From the NCBI RefSeq assembly GCF_029581355.1, contig NZ_CP120849.1:5550501-5614500 (forward strand): DNA of 64,000 nucleotides, in the 5' to 3' direction. Of this stretch, positions 8,265 through 17,290 are shown piece by piece. The stretch is from Parabacteroides chongii (lineage in GTDB: Bacteria; Bacteroidota; Bacteroidia; Bacteroidales; Tannerellaceae). How positions within the stretch are numbered: position 1 is the first letter of the stretch; each line of letters opens with the position of its first letter. A program made the position numbers and the translations under genes. The notes beneath the pieces are model-generated. The model saw only the letters and a program-made list of their open reading frames with translations, had not been told where the DNA came from and did no database searches.

Positions 8265-8268
8265 AGAA

Positions 8269-8312
8269 TAATGTGCCAATATGCCAATAGGGTAACGTGC
8301 CAATGGATTACT
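8269..8312 (+). repeat. GTGCCAAT/ATGCCAAT repeat between trpF and trpA
   Basis: AATGTGCCAATATGCCAATA is followed by CGTGCCAATGG. The units match those in the longer inverted element at 59328-59440, suggesting a partial copy of the same family. Confidence 0.6.
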
Positions 8313-8349
8313 TGGAGAAATAACTGAACTATAATTATAACAACATATT

Positions 8350-9123
8350 ATGAATCGTATTACAAACTTATTCGAAACAAAAAAGAACGGCATCCTGTCC
8401 GTTTATTTTACAGCCGGTTACCCGCAGTTGAACGATACGGTAACCATTCTGAAAGAGTTGGAAGCCAAAGGCATCCATATGGTAGAAGTAGGCATCCCCT
8501 TTTCCGATCCGATGGCTGACGGTCCGGTTATCCAGGAGGCTGCAACCCAGGCCCTCCATAACGGCATGTCGTTACATCTCCTGTTCGACCAGTTGAAGGA
8601 TATACGAAAGGAAGTTCAAATGCCGCTGGTACTGATGGGTTACCTTAATCCGATCATGCAATTCGGCTTCGAGGCATTCTGTAAGAAGTGTGTGGAAACC
8701 GGTATAGACGGCGTGATCATCCCCGACCTCCCGTTTGCCGACTATATGTCAGACTATAAAGAGACTGCCGACCGCTACGACCTGAAGCTGATCATGCTGA
8801 TCACTCCGGAAACCTCCGCAGACCGTATCCGCCTGATCGACGAACATACCTCCGGCTTTATCTATATGGTATCGAGTGCAGCCACCACCGGAGCACAACA
8901 GAGTTTCGACGATCAGAAGCAGGCATATTTCCGTCGTATCAATGCAATGAATCTGCAGAATCCCCGCCTGGTAGGTTTCGGAATTTCCAACAAAGCAACT
9001 TTCGAAGCTGCTTCTTCCAATTCTTCAGGAGCCATCATCGGCAGCAAGTTTATCCAGTTACTGAAAAGCGAAAAGACTATTTCCGATGCGGTAGATAAGC
9101 TGTTGGAAGGATTGAAAAAATAA
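8350..9123 (+). CDS. trpA: tryptophan synthase alpha chain
   Basis: TrpA cleaves indole-3-glycerol phosphate to indole and glyceraldehyde 3-phosphate and channels indole to TrpB. The 257-residue TIM barrel has YFTAGYP, the catalytic pair E46 and D57 in [15 protein letters not shown], and the phosphate-binding GFGISNKA. It is the last gene of the operon and is followed by a strong terminator. Confidence 0.97.
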   Translation: MNRITNLFETKKNGILSVYFTAGYPQLNDTVTILKELEAKGIHMVEVGIPFSDPMADGPVIQEAATQALHNGMSLHLLFDQLKDIRKEVQMPLVLMGYLNPIMQFGFEAFCKKCVETGIDGVIIPDLPFADYMSDYKETADRYDLKLIMLITPETSADRIRLIDEHTSGFIYMVSSAATTGAQQSFDDQKQAYFRRINAMNLQNPRLVGFGISNKATFEAASSNSSGAIIGSKFIQLLKSEKTISDAVDKLLEGLKK

Positions 9124-9161
9124 TCGGGTACTCCGTCCAAACCGGTAAGCACCGAACAAAC

Positions 9162-9206
9162 AACGGGTAGGCATCCATTTATACAGTGATGCCTACCCGT
9201 TTTTCT
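9162..9206 (+). terminator. intrinsic terminator of the trp operon
   Basis: A 14-base-pair perfect stem (AACGGGTAGGCATC with GATGCCTACCCGTT) around a 12-base loop is followed by a T-run. It lies 38 bases after the trpA stop and just before the oppositely oriented tRNA-Ser gene, so it may serve both directions. Confidence 0.9.
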
Positions 9207-9215
9207 ATATTTCAG

Positions 9216-9302
9216 CGGAAAGCGAGGGATTCGAACCCCCGGTACAGTTACCCGTACACCGCATTTCGAGTGCGGCCCATTCGACCACTCTGGCAGCTTT
9301 CC
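9216..9302 (-). tRNA. tRNA-Ser(CGA)
   Basis: The reverse strand folds into an 87-base tRNA with acceptor stem GGAAAGC/GCTTTCC, discriminator G, anticodon loop CTCGAAA (anticodon CGA), a long variable arm typical of serine tRNAs, and the T-arm GGTTCGAATCC. The 3' CCA is not encoded. Confidence 0.95.
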
Positions 9303-9317
9303 CGGTCGTTTGAGTGA

Positions 9318-9340
9318 CAAATGTATGAAAAATTTCATAC
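9318..9340 (-). promoter_or_regulatory. tRNA-Ser -7 box overlapping a palindrome
   Basis: On the minus strand TACATTTG (9318-9325) matches TAnnTTTG, 15 bases upstream of the tRNA. A perfect inverted repeat GTATGAAA-AA-TTTCATAC (9323-9340) overlaps its edge. No good -33 element is seen. The palindrome could be an operator, but this is unproven. Confidence 0.45.
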
Positions 9341-9375
9341 CGTTATCCTCCGAAGGCTCTTTTTTTCAATCAGTA

Positions 9376-9435
9376 ACACTACTGTGCTAACAGGCGTGAC
9401 ACTATAGTGCTAGTAGTCAAAGCACTACTGTGCTA
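9376..9435. repeat. three copies of a CACTACTGTGCTA palindromic unit
   Basis: Copies lie at 9376-9389 (ACACTACTGTGCTA), 9399-9412 (ACACTATAGTGCTA) and 9422-9435 (GCACTACTGTGCTA). Each is a near-palindrome of the form AGCACTAnAGTGCT. They fill the otherwise empty gap between tRNA-Ser and the rubrerythrin terminator. No copy elsewhere in the window was noticed. Confidence 0.7.
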
Positions 9436-9456
9436 AAAACACAAGACTATTAATAT

Positions 9457-9488
9457 AAAAAAAGGGGAATAACCTTCCGGTCTCCCCC
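9457..9488 (-). terminator. terminator of the rubrerythrin gene
   Basis: On the minus strand a GGGG(A)GACC-GGAA-GGTTATTCCCC hairpin is followed by seven T residues, about 30 bases past the stop at 9519. Confidence 0.65.
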
Positions 9489-9518
9489 TCTCCTATCGTG
9501 TTAACGAATTATCCGTTA

Positions 9519-10070
9519 TTATTTGAAATAACGATTATATAAACCTTCGAAGCCTTTTCCATGGCGAGCTTCGTCTTTACACATTTCATGTACAGTGTCA
9601 TGGATTGCATCCAGATTCTGCTGTTTAGCTAATGTTGCAATACGTTTTTTGTCTTCGCATGCACCAGCTTCCGCTTCCATACGTTTTTTCAGGTTAGTCT
9701 TTGTATCCCAAACAACGTCACCCAACAGTTCTGCAAACTTAGCAGCATGTTCTGCTTCTTCCCAAGCATAACGTTTGAACGCTTCTGCTACTTCAGGATA
9801 ACCTTCGCGATCAGCCTGACGACTCATTGCCAAATACATACCGACTTCAGTACATTCACCCATGAAGTGAGCATTCAATCCTTCAAGAATAACAGGGTCA
9901 ACACCTTTAGCTACTCCTAATACATGTTCGTCAACAAACTGTAAAGCACCTTCTGTTTCTACCAGTTCTTTGAACTTGCTTTTCGGCTGTTTACATTGCG
10001 GGCAAAATTCAGGAGCTTCGTCACCTTCATGAACATAACCACATACTGTGCAGATCCATTTCTTTTTCAT
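9519..10070 (-). CDS. reverse rubrerythrin (N-terminal rubredoxin plus ferritin-like diiron domain)
   Basis: This 183-residue protein has an N-terminal rubredoxin domain ([10 protein letters not shown] then CPQCKQP) followed by a four-helix diiron domain with carboxylate/histidine motifs such as EEAEHAAKF and [11 protein letters not shown]. In anaerobes such proteins reduce hydrogen peroxide to water and protect against oxygen. The domain order is reversed relative to classical rubrerythrin. It is monocistronic, with its own promoter and terminator, and divergent from the aldolase gene. Confidence 0.92.
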   Translation of the reverse strand: MKKKWICTVCGYVHEGDEAPEFCPQCKQPKSKFKELVETEGALQFVDEHVLGVAKGVDPVILEGLNAHFMGECTEVGMYLAMSRQADREGYPEVAEAFKRYAWEEAEHAAKFAELLGDVVWDTKTNLKKRMEAEAGACEDKKRIATLAKQQNLDAIHDTVHEMCKDEARHGKGFEGLYNRYFK

Positions 10071-10132
10071 CTTTGTAAAATTTTATTGGTTGTAAAACTA
10101 TTAGTATATATAATCATTGTTATTTCCTGCGA

Positions 10133-10163
10133 CAAAATTAACCAAACAAATCTAAAAGGCAAA
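10133..10163 (-). promoter_or_regulatory. rubrerythrin promoter
   Basis: On the minus strand TTTG (10160-10163), a 19-base spacer and TAATTTTG (10133-10140) match the Bacteroidetes promoter consensus, leaving a leader of about 60 bases before the ATG at 10070. Confidence 0.75.
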
Positions 10164-10257
10164 TGATCTCCGATAGATATATTCTATCTGTTAATTGATA
10201 AAAACTATGGAACTTATTTCCGGCGGCAAGTGTTAGATTATAAAACTTACATATATT

Positions 10258-11316
10258 ATGGATACATCAAAGATTAAAAGCCTGTTAGGCGACAAAGCGG
10301 AGTATTTACTTGGTCATACCTGCAAAACGATTGACAAATCGCTGATACATATTCCATCTCCTTCAACAGTAGATGATATCTGGATCAATACAGACAGAAA
10401 TATTCAAACATTAAATAATTTACAAAGGATGCTGGGAAGCGGACGTCTTGCCAATACCGGCTATTTGTCTATCCTTCCCGTAGACCAGGATATAGAACAT
10501 ACGGCAGGCGCTTCATTTGCCCCCAACCCTATTTACTTCGACCCGGAAAACATTGTAAAGCTGGCTATCGAAGGAGGCTGTAACGCTGTGGCTTCCACAT
10601 TCGGGAACTTAGGAGTAGTGGCACGCAAATATGCACACAAAATACCGTTCCTTGTAAAGCTCAATCATAACGAATTGTTGACTTATCCGAACAGTTACAA
10701 TCAGGTGATGTTCGGTACGGTCAAGGAGGCCTGGAATATGGGTGCCGCCGCCGTTGGTGCTACGATCTATTTCGGTTCTGCCGAAAGCCGTGACCAATTA
10801 GTTGAAATTGCAGATGCATTCGAATATGCCCATGAGTTGGGTATGGCAACTGTGCTCTGGTGTTATTTAAGAAACAATGATTTCAAGAAAGATGGTGTCG
10901 ATTATCATGCAGCTGCCGACCTGACCGGACAGGCTAACCATCTAGGCGTTACCATCAAAGCCGATATCGTAAAACAGAAACTACCGACGAACAACGGAGG
11001 TTTTACTGCCATCAACTTCGGCAAAGTGGATAAAAAGATGTACACCGAACTGGCTACCGAACACCCGATCGACCTTTGCCGCTACCAGGTTGCAAACGGT
11101 TATATGGGACGCATCGGCCTCATCAACTCCGGCGGTGAATCACACGGAGCCTCCGATCTGAAGGATGCCGTTACTACAGCCGTCATCAATAAACGTGCCG
11201 GCGGTATGGGCCTGATCAGCGGACGTAAAGCATTCCAACGCTCCATGAAGGATGGCGTCGAACTGCTACACACCATTCAGGATGTTTATCTGGACCCGGA
11301 AATTACAATCGCATAA
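10258..11316 (+). CDS. fbaB: class I fructose-bisphosphate aldolase
   Basis: The 352-residue protein belongs to the DhnA/FbaB class I aldolases, which form a Schiff base and need no metal. Visible motifs are [44 protein letters not shown] and [19 protein letters not shown]. It should interconvert fructose 1,6-bisphosphate with triose phosphates in glycolysis or gluconeogenesis. It is not linked to neighbouring genes by operon structure. Confidence 0.93.
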   Translation: MDTSKIKSLLGDKAEYLLGHTCKTIDKSLIHIPSPSTVDDIWINTDRNIQTLNNLQRMLGSGRLANTGYLSILPVDQDIEHTAGASFAPNPIYFDPENIVKLAIEGGCNAVASTFGNLGVVARKYAHKIPFLVKLNHNELLTYPNSYNQVMFGTVKEAWNMGAAAVGATIYFGSAESRDQLVEIADAFEYAHELGMATVLWCYLRNNDFKKDGVDYHAAADLTGQANHLGVTIKADIVKQKLPTNNGGFTAINFGKVDKKMYTELATEHPIDLCRYQVANGYMGRIGLINSGGESHGASDLKDAVTTAVINKRAGGMGLISGRKAFQRSMKDGVELLHTIQDVYLDPEITIA

Positions 11317-11391
11317 GTAAAGACGCAAAAGTCTGTAAATGGCATGCAGATAACATAGATTAGCTAAATCAGTGTCATCAGCGTGCCATTT

Positions 11392-11422
11392 ATTGTCTTT
11401 CACTCCAAACTTATTACCTTTG
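11392..11422 (+). promoter_or_regulatory. promoter of the DMT exporter gene
   Basis: ATTG (11392-11395), a 19-base spacer and TACCTTTG (11415-11422) fit the Bacteroidetes promoter with one change in the -33 element, 22 bases before the ATG at 11445. Confidence 0.65.
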
Positions 11423-11444
11423 CCCCTGTTTTAATAAAGGCAAA

Positions 11445-12362
11445 ATGAAATCAGAAGCTTATAAAGGCCACCTCGCTATGCTGGGAGCCAATATTCTTTG
11501 GGGACTAATGTCTCCCATATCAAAAGCCGTATTATCCGCTGGTCCGATCAGCGCATTATCGCTTACCACTTTCCGCATGATAGGAGCGGCAGCCGTATTC
11601 TGGCTAGCCTCTCTCTTTACCAAAAAGGAACATGTCAACCACCAGGACTTAATGAAGTTGTTCTTTGCAGCGTTGCTGGGGATCGTTCTGAACCAGGGTT
11701 CATTCATATTCGGAGTATCCTTGACTTCGCCGATCAATGCCTCCATCGTTACGACAACGACACCTATCATCACAATGATCATTGCAGCATTCTACCTGAA
11801 AGAACCTGTCACGGGAAAGAAAGTAATCGGCATCTTTATAGGAGCAGCAGGAGCGCTACTACTTATTCTGAGCAGCCAAAGTGCAGCTGCCGGAGGAGGG
11901 AAAAGCAGTAATATATGGGGAGACCTGCTCTGCTTGCTGGCACAGTTCAGTTTCTCATTCTACTTTGTATTATTCAAGGGATTGATCGGCAAATATTCGC
12001 CTATCACATTGATGAAATGGATGTTCACGTATGCATCCATCTGTACGATCCCGTTCTCTTATAACCATATTGCAGGTATCGACTTCCTGCATCTTCCTGC
12101 AGAATTATATATGGGTATCGCCTATGTCGTCCTGGGAGGCACATTCCTGCCCTACCTCTTTATCCCTATCGGACAAAACCTACTGCGCCCGACTGTAGCC
12201 TGTATGTATAATTATGTACAACCGATCGTAGCGTCACTGATAGCTGTACTTTGGGGAATGGATACTTTCGGAGTAATGAAAGGTATCGCCGTTGCACTGG
12301 TCTTTTCCGGGGTATACATCGTAACACAAAGCAAATCGAGGGCCCAGTTAGAGACCCTCTGA
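11445..12362 (+). CDS. DMT superfamily transporter (EamA family)
   Basis: The 305-residue protein has about ten hydrophobic helices arranged as two EamA repeats, the first beginning GANILWGLMSPISKA. EamA carriers usually export amino acids or other metabolites; the substrate cannot be told from sequence. The last 15 bases overlap the end of the convergent pseudouridine synthase gene. Confidence 0.9.
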   Translation: MKSEAYKGHLAMLGANILWGLMSPISKAVLSAGPISALSLTTFRMIGAAAVFWLASLFTKKEHVNHQDLMKLFFAALLGIVLNQGSFIFGVSLTSPINASIVTTTTPIITMIIAAFYLKEPVTGKKVIGIFIGAAGALLLILSSQSAAAGGGKSSNIWGDLLCLLAQFSFSFYFVLFKGLIGKYSPITLMKWMFTYASICTIPFSYNHIAGIDFLHLPAELYMGIAYVVLGGTFLPYLFIPIGQNLLRPTVACMYNYVQPIVASLIAVLWGMDTFGVMKGIAVALVFSGVYIVTQSKSRAQLETL

Positions 12363-13022
12363 TATGCCTTTCCATAGATTATCGTCAGGTACGGAAGCTA
12401 TGATCTGTATCTTTTGTTTGGATACCGGATGGATAAATTCGGCACTGCGGGAATGCAGGCTGATGCCACCGTCCTTATTCGAACGGTCTGCCCCATATTT
12501 AAGATCCCCTTTGATCGGGCATCCCATTTTTGCCAGCTGACAACGTATCTGGTGATGACGTCCTGTCTTCAGGTCTATTTCCAGCAGGAAATAATTATCC
12601 GAACGGGCAATCACCTTATAATGCAGGATCGCTTTCTTGGAGTCCGGACGTTCAGTATCGTAAGCATAACTCTTATTCTGTTTTTCGTTGCGGACCAGCC
12701 AGTGAACCAGTTCGCCTTCTTCTGCCGGAGGACAATTCTTAACGATTGCCCAGTAGGTCTTTTTCACCTCTCCCAAACGGAACATCTCGTTCAGACGGGG
12801 TAAAGCCTTACTGGTTTTGGCAAACAGAACGACACCACTGACAGGACGATCCAGTCGGTGAGTCACACCTACATAAACGTTTCCCGGCTTGCAATACTTC
12901 TCTTTCAGCCATGCCTTGAGCATTTCCGAAAGAGGAGTATCACCGGTTTTATCTCCTTGTACAATCTCGCGGCACGTTTTATTTACCGCGATGATATGAT
13001 TGTCTTCGTAGATAACTTCCAT
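12348..13022 (-). CDS. RluA family pseudouridine synthase
   Basis: The 224-residue protein has the RluA/RluD catalytic motif HRLDRPVSG with the catalytic aspartate D58, plus LKTGRHHQIR. It converts specific uridines in rRNA or tRNA to pseudouridine; the target is not predictable. There is no N-terminal S4 domain, so it is the short form. It starts 1 base after the fabG stop and is probably cotranscribed with it. Confidence 0.92.
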   Translation of the reverse strand: MEVIYEDNHIIAVNKTCREIVQGDKTGDTPLSEMLKAWLKEKYCKPGNVYVGVTHRLDRPVSGVVLFAKTSKALPRLNEMFRLGEVKKTYWAIVKNCPPAEEGELVHWLVRNEKQNKSYAYDTERPDSKKAILHYKVIARSDNYFLLEIDLKTGRHHQIRCQLAKMGCPIKGDLKYGADRSNKDGGISLHSRSAEFIHPVSKQKIQIIASVPDDNLWKGISEGL

Positions 13023-13023
13023 A

Positions 13024-13770
13024 TTACATATTCATGCCGCCGTCTACCTGAATCACCTGGCCCGATACATAAGCAGACAGATCAGAGGCAAGGAATGTTG
13101 CTACATTTGCCACATCTTCGGTAGTACCGCCACGACGCAAAGGAATCTTCTTGTTCCATTCTTCTCTCACTTCTTCCGGCAGTTTAGCAGTCATATCCGT
13201 GATAATGAAACCCGGAGCGATCGCATTCGCACGGATACCGCGTGAACCCAGTTCCTGAGCTACCGATTTAGCCAGACCGATCATACCGGCCTTTGAAGCT
13301 GAATAGTTGCTCTGACCAGCGTTACCATGAACACCGACAACAGAAGACATATTGATAATGTTACCTGCACGTTGTTTCATCATGATCGGAGTACAGGCAT
13401 GGATGAAGTTGAAAGCAGATTTCAGGTTCACATTCAGAACAGCATCCCACTGGCCTTCGCTCATACGCATCATCAGACCGTCTTTCGTAATACCGGCATT
13501 GTTTACCAGGATATCGATACGACCGAAGTCTTTCGCGATCTCTGCCACTACATTGTGAGTATCTTCAAAGTTGGCAGCGTTAGAAGCATAACCTTTTGCC
13601 TTTACACCTAAAGCTTCGATTTCTTTCTGTGTTGCTTCACCGTTTTCATCGATAACCAGGTCTGTAAATGCAATATTCGCACCTTCAGAGGCAAACTTCA
13701 AAGCGATGGCTTTACCGATACCGCGTGCAGCACCGGTTACAATAGCTACTTTTCCTTCTAATAATTTCAT
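13024..13770 (-). CDS. fabG: 3-oxoacyl-ACP reductase
   Basis: This 248-residue short-chain dehydrogenase has the NADPH motif TGAARGIGKAIA, NNAG, the catalytic YSASKAG and the FabG C-terminus GQVIQVDGGMNM. It reduces 3-oxoacyl-ACP in fatty acid elongation. It lies downstream of a KAS III gene, which supports the assignment, and immediately upstream of the pseudouridine synthase gene. Confidence 0.93.
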   Translation of the reverse strand: MKLLEGKVAIVTGAARGIGKAIALKFASEGANIAFTDLVIDENGEATQKEIEALGVKAKGYASNAANFEDTHNVVAEIAKDFGRIDILVNNAGITKDGLMMRMSEGQWDAVLNVNLKSAFNFIHACTPIMMKQRAGNIINMSSVVGVHGNAGQSNYSASKAGMIGLAKSVAQELGSRGIRANAIAPGFIITDMTAKLPEEVREEWNKKIPLRRGGTTEDVANVATFLASDLSAYVSGQVIQVDGGMNM

Positions 13771-13824
13771 ACTATTTCTTTTTTATGAAGGGCAAAAAAA
13801 ATGTTTTGCCCCTTCCTGTTTATA

Positions 13825-14769
13825 TTAACACTGTATCAGACAAGCACCGGCAGAATAACCGCCACCGAATACCGTCAGGCAAACCAAATCACCTTTCTTG
13901 AATGAATGATCGTTTTGGGCATATACCAAAGCAGAACTTACAGAACCTGTATTACCTAACTCTTCGATATTATGCAGGAACTTTTCTTCCGGCAACCCCA
14001 GTTGTTTGGCTATATTCGACATGATACGCATATTAGCCTGGTGACCGATGAAATAAGTCAGGTCGTCCAGCGCAAATCCGTTCTTTTCCAACAGATACAA
14101 CGCATTCTTAGGCATATAGGTACAAGCCTGGATAAACACGTCGCGACCTTCCGGCATCTGGATACCGCCGTCACGCGGACGCAACTGAACGCCTTCCGGA
14201 CCTTTGCTCAAATGTCCCAGACCTTGTGTAAATATCTCAATGATATGAGGATCTTTTTCCGTTACACGTTCTTTAGAGATAAAGAACGCCGCTGCCGCAT
14301 CTCCCCAAAGGTGACCGGCTTTCGGATCTGTCTCGTTATAATAAGCTGAATTCTTATCTGCCGAAAGGATCAAAGCCTTTGTCGCCTTGCCCATAGCAAA
14401 ATAACCTTCCACAACTTCCAGTGCATTTAAAAAGGAAGAGCAGGCAGAAGACAGATACAAAGCTTTCGCCTCTGTAATATTGAACTCACGCTGCGTATAA
14501 TGAGCCGCGGTGGCTACTGTATCATACGGAGAATAGGATGCCGAAATAATCAAATCGACTTCCGTAATGTCATATGGCAATTTTGGCAGTGCATCACGTA
14601 CGGCTTCTATGCCCATTGTACAAATATTCTCTTCCGGTTTGGCCTTGGACCGGGTCTTAATACCCGTACGCTGTTCAATCCACTCACTTGTCAACCCGTT
14701 TAATTCCAAAAAATGTTGGTTGTGCACCCGCTCTTCAGGCACATAAAACCCTGTTGCATTAATAAACAT
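13825..14769 (-). CDS. 3-oxoacyl-ACP synthase III family protein
   Basis: The 314-residue thiolase-fold enzyme has the KAS III triad C110 (LSSACSSFLN), H243 (IGHQANMRI) and N273 (GNTGSVSS). It should start fatty acid chains by condensing acyl-CoA with malonyl-ACP. A main FabH may be encoded elsewhere, so it could instead serve a specialised lipid. It sits 8 bases after a TetR regulator and 54 bases before fabG, suggesting one operon. Confidence 0.88.
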   Translation of the reverse strand: MFINATGFYVPEERVHNQHFLELNGLTSEWIEQRTGIKTRSKAKPEENICTMGIEAVRDALPKLPYDITEVDLIISASYSPYDTVATAAHYTQREFNITEAKALYLSSACSSFLNALEVVEGYFAMGKATKALILSADKNSAYYNETDPKAGHLWGDAAAAFFISKERVTEKDPHIIEIFTQGLGHLSKGPEGVQLRPRDGGIQMPEGRDVFIQACTYMPKNALYLLEKNGFALDDLTYFIGHQANMRIMSNIAKQLGLPEEKFLHNIEELGNTGSVSSALVYAQNDHSFKKGDLVCLTVFGGGYSAGACLIQC

Positions 14770-14777
14770 CTCTGGTT

Positions 14778-15371
14778 TTACTTTATCTTTATTCCGTTGA
14801 ATATTAAATTCATTACATTATCTCTACGCTTAATCCGCTGGCTGATATTATCTCCCATAATACCCCTTATATAAGGAACTTCCAGTCCCTTTAAGGCATG
14901 ATGCAGCACGACTGCTGTAATTTCCGTATCAGGCATTGCGAAAATGCCCTCCTTGACTCCGGCATCCAAAATTCCCTTCAATAATTCTGTTTCGCGTATA
15001 TCGAAGCTCTTACGAACCTTCTCTACCCGCCATATATCACGGAAAAAGTTTGCTTTCAGTGTACCATTACGAAACACGAGCGCCTTGATAGCATCCAATC
15101 TGGAATAGATGAATGTCATCAACTTCTCATCAGCTGGCAAATCCTTTCCGGCAACATCAAGCAGCATCTTGTATAATTGATCCAGCTCCGATTCCACCAC
15201 AGCCAGATAAATCTCATTTTTACTCTTGAAATACGTATATAACGTACGTCTGCCTTTCTTGGAAGCCTGTGCAATATCGTTCATTGTCGTATTATCAACC
15301 CCCATGCGGGCAAACAATTGCCTGGCCACATCCACCAACATATCGCGTGTTTTAGAAACTGTCATCGGCAT
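14778..15371 (-). CDS. TetR/AcrR family transcriptional regulator
   Basis: The start at 15371 (MPMTVSKTRD) is chosen because a near-consensus -7 box (TACTTTG on the minus strand, 15402-15408) lies just upstream, ruling out longer frames. The 197-residue protein has a TetR helix-turn-helix (NTTMNDIAQASKKGRRTLYTYFKSKNE, in part) and a helical ligand domain. As the first gene before KAS III and FabG it probably regulates them in response to an acyl ligand; this is inferred from position. Confidence 0.88.
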   Translation of the reverse strand: MPMTVSKTRDMLVDVARQLFARMGVDNTTMNDIAQASKKGRRTLYTYFKSKNEIYLAVVESELDQLYKMLLDVAGKDLPADEKLMTFIYSRLDAIKALVFRNGTLKANFFRDIWRVEKVRKSFDIRETELLKGILDAGVKEGIFAMPDTEITAVVLHHALKGLEVPYIRGIMGDNISQRIKRRDNVMNLIFNGIKIK

Positions 15372-15458
15372 TGTATTGCACATTTTGATTAAAACTGTGC
15401 GCAAAGTACCTAAAAAAGATTGGTTTTACCAAGTATATTAAAAAAAACTTGCAATAAA

Positions 15459-15489
15459 TTTGTTTTGTACGAGAAATTCCATACCTTTG
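15459..15489 (+). promoter_or_regulatory. promoter of the first initiator tRNA
   Basis: TTTG (15459-15462), a 19-base spacer and TACCTTTG (15482-15489) match the Bacteroidetes consensus exactly, 33 bases before the tRNA. Confidence 0.8.
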
Positions 15490-15522
15490 CACTCGCAATC
15501 ACGAAATGATTGTAAACTATAT

Positions 15523-15594
<72 letters not shown>

Positions 15595-15603
15595 CTATAT
15601 AAG

Positions 15604-15636
15604 AAGGCTTTCAGTTCAAACTGGAAGCCTTTTTTA
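15604..15636 (+). terminator. terminator after tRNA-fMet copy 1
   Basis: AAGGCTT-T-CAGT, loop TCAA and ACTG-G-AAGCCTT form an 11-pair stem with one wobble, followed by a T-run. Confidence 0.85.
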
Positions 15637-15756
15637 TTTTTCATCTTCTCTAAGTTTTATTAGCCAAAATTAAACGATCAAATTCCGCCCCGGCATGTTT
15701 ATTGTAATGTAGATGTATGAATAGCAACAGATAAAAGACTTAACAATATAAATAAT

Positions 15757-16671
15757 ATGGCTTATATAGACTATTACAACATTCTAGGGGTGAACAAAGG
15801 AGCTTCGCAGGATGACATCAAAAAGGCATACAAGAAGCTGGCCCGTAAATATCATCCGGACCTGAATCCGAATGATCCGGACGCCCATCGGAAATTTCAG
15901 GAGATTAACGAAGCCAATGAAGTTTTAAGTGATCCGGAAAAACGAAAGAAATACGATCAATACGGTGAAAACTGGAAACATGCTGATCAATTCGAGGCTC
16001 AACAGAATCAATACGGACAGTACCAGGGTGGTTTCGGAGGCTTTGGCGGCAACGGAGGAGGCGCTCAGTGGAGTGCGTCGGACGACGGTAGCGGCTTCTC
16101 CGACTTCTTTGAGTCCATGTTCGGCGGAGGCGGTCGAAGCAGCGGCAGAGGAAACTATGCATTCCGCGGCCAGGATTATAATGCAGAGCTGCACGTCTCT
16201 TTGGCAGATGCTGCCAAAACGCACAAACAGGTTATCACGGTCAATGGCAAGAACCTGCGTATCACCGTCCCAGCCGGTATAGCCGACGGACAAACTATCA
16301 AACTGAAAGGACAAGGCGGTCCGGGTGTAAACGGCGGACCGGCAGGCGACTTATATATAACGTTCAGTATAGGTGAAGACGGTCGCTTCAAACGTGTGGG
16401 CGACGATCTGTATGTAACGGCTCCTCTGAACCTGTACACCGCCATATTAGGAGGAGAACAGATCATCGAAACGATGGATAGCAAAGTCAAACTGAAAGTA
16501 GCTCCCGGTACGCAGAATAACAGCAAAGTACGATTGAAAGGCAAAGGATTCCCTGTCTATAAAAAAGACGGACAGTTCGGCGATCTGATCGTCACCTACT
16601 CTATTGAGATACCGACGAATCTGACGGAAAAACAGAAAGAGTTGTTCCGCGAAATACAGAGTCTTAATTAA
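15757..16671 (+). CDS. cbpA: DnaJ-class co-chaperone
   Basis: The 304-residue protein has an N-terminal J domain with H33-P-D, a glycine/phenylalanine-rich linker (about 90-125) and the C-terminal DnaJ substrate-binding domains, but no zinc-finger region. This is the CbpA type, which stimulates DnaK ATPase and delivers client proteins. A cbpM-like modulator follows after 15 bases, supporting the assignment. Confidence 0.92.
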   Translation: MAYIDYYNILGVNKGASQDDIKKAYKKLARKYHPDLNPNDPDAHRKFQEINEANEVLSDPEKRKKYDQYGENWKHADQFEAQQNQYGQYQGGFGGFGGNGGGAQWSASDDGSGFSDFFESMFGGGGRSSGRGNYAFRGQDYNAELHVSLADAAKTHKQVITVNGKNLRITVPAGIADGQTIKLKGQGGPGVNGGPAGDLYITFSIGEDGRFKRVGDDLYVTAPLNLYTAILGGEQIIETMDSKVKLKVAPGTQNNSKVRLKGKGFPVYKKDGQFGDLIVTYSIEIPTNLTEKQKELFREIQSLN

Positions 16672-16686
16672 TAAAACACGAGTACT

Positions 16687-17001
16687 ATGCAAACAGATTT
16701 AATTATAGTCAACGAATATTGCCGGATATGCCATATCGAACCTTCCTTCATTTTCAGACTGGAAGAAGGCGGACTAATTGAAATCCGCATTGTCGAAGGT
16801 GAGAAGTATTTGCAGGCGGAACAATTACAGGATATCGAAAGATATACACGTATGTATTACGACCTGGCGATCAACTTCGAAGGGATCGATGCCATCCATC
16901 ATCTACTGAACCGTATCAAGTCCATGCAACAGCAGATCGGACACCTGAAGAAGATGCTTCATGTATATGAGGCAAAAGATTTTGAAGAAAATGAATTATA
17001 A
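16687..17001 (+). CDS. cbpM: chaperone modulator CbpM
   Basis: This 104-residue protein has a MerR-like N-terminal helix-turn-helix region (IIVNEYCRICHIEPSFIFRL) and a helical C-terminus, as in CbpM, which binds the J domain of CbpA and inhibits it. The tight spacing behind cbpA supports the call. Confidence 0.85.
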   Translation: MQTDLIIVNEYCRICHIEPSFIFRLEEGGLIEIRIVEGEKYLQAEQLQDIERYTRMYYDLAINFEGIDAIHHLLNRIKSMQQQIGHLKKMLHVYEAKDFEENEL

Positions 17002-17007
17002 AATACA

Positions 17008-17055
17008 AAACGACACATCCACCTTACAATCAACCAGGTAGATGTGTCATTTTGT
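17008..17055 (+). terminator. terminator of cbpA-cbpM
   Basis: GACACATC at 17012-17019 pairs with GATGTGTC at 17041-17048, with further CACC/GGTA partial pairing, followed by a T-rich stretch. Confidence 0.7.
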
Positions 17056-17116
17056 TACAAAAAACACCTTTAATCCCCAGCTTCCAGCAGAGGATTGAAA
17101 ACTTTTTGCAAAACAA

Positions 17117-17147
17117 TTTGGATCATAAGAAATAATTCGTACCTTTG
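17117..17147 (+). promoter_or_regulatory. promoter of the second initiator tRNA
   Basis: TTTG (17117-17120), a 19-base spacer and TACCTTTG (17140-17147). The sequence from the -7 box through CACTCGCAATCA is the same as at copy 1, so the duplication includes the promoter. Confidence 0.8.
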
Positions 17148-17179
17148 CACTCGCAATCAGATAATGATAGCAACTATAT

Positions 17180-17251
<72 letters not shown>

Positions 17252-17259
17252 CTATCTAA

Positions 17260-17290
17260 AGAGAATCAACAATGTTGGTTCTCTTTTTTT
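17260..17290 (+). terminator. terminator after tRNA-fMet copy 2
   Basis: AGAGAA-T-CAAC, loop AAT and GTTG-G-TTCTCT form an 11-position stem followed by seven T residues. Confidence 0.85.
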
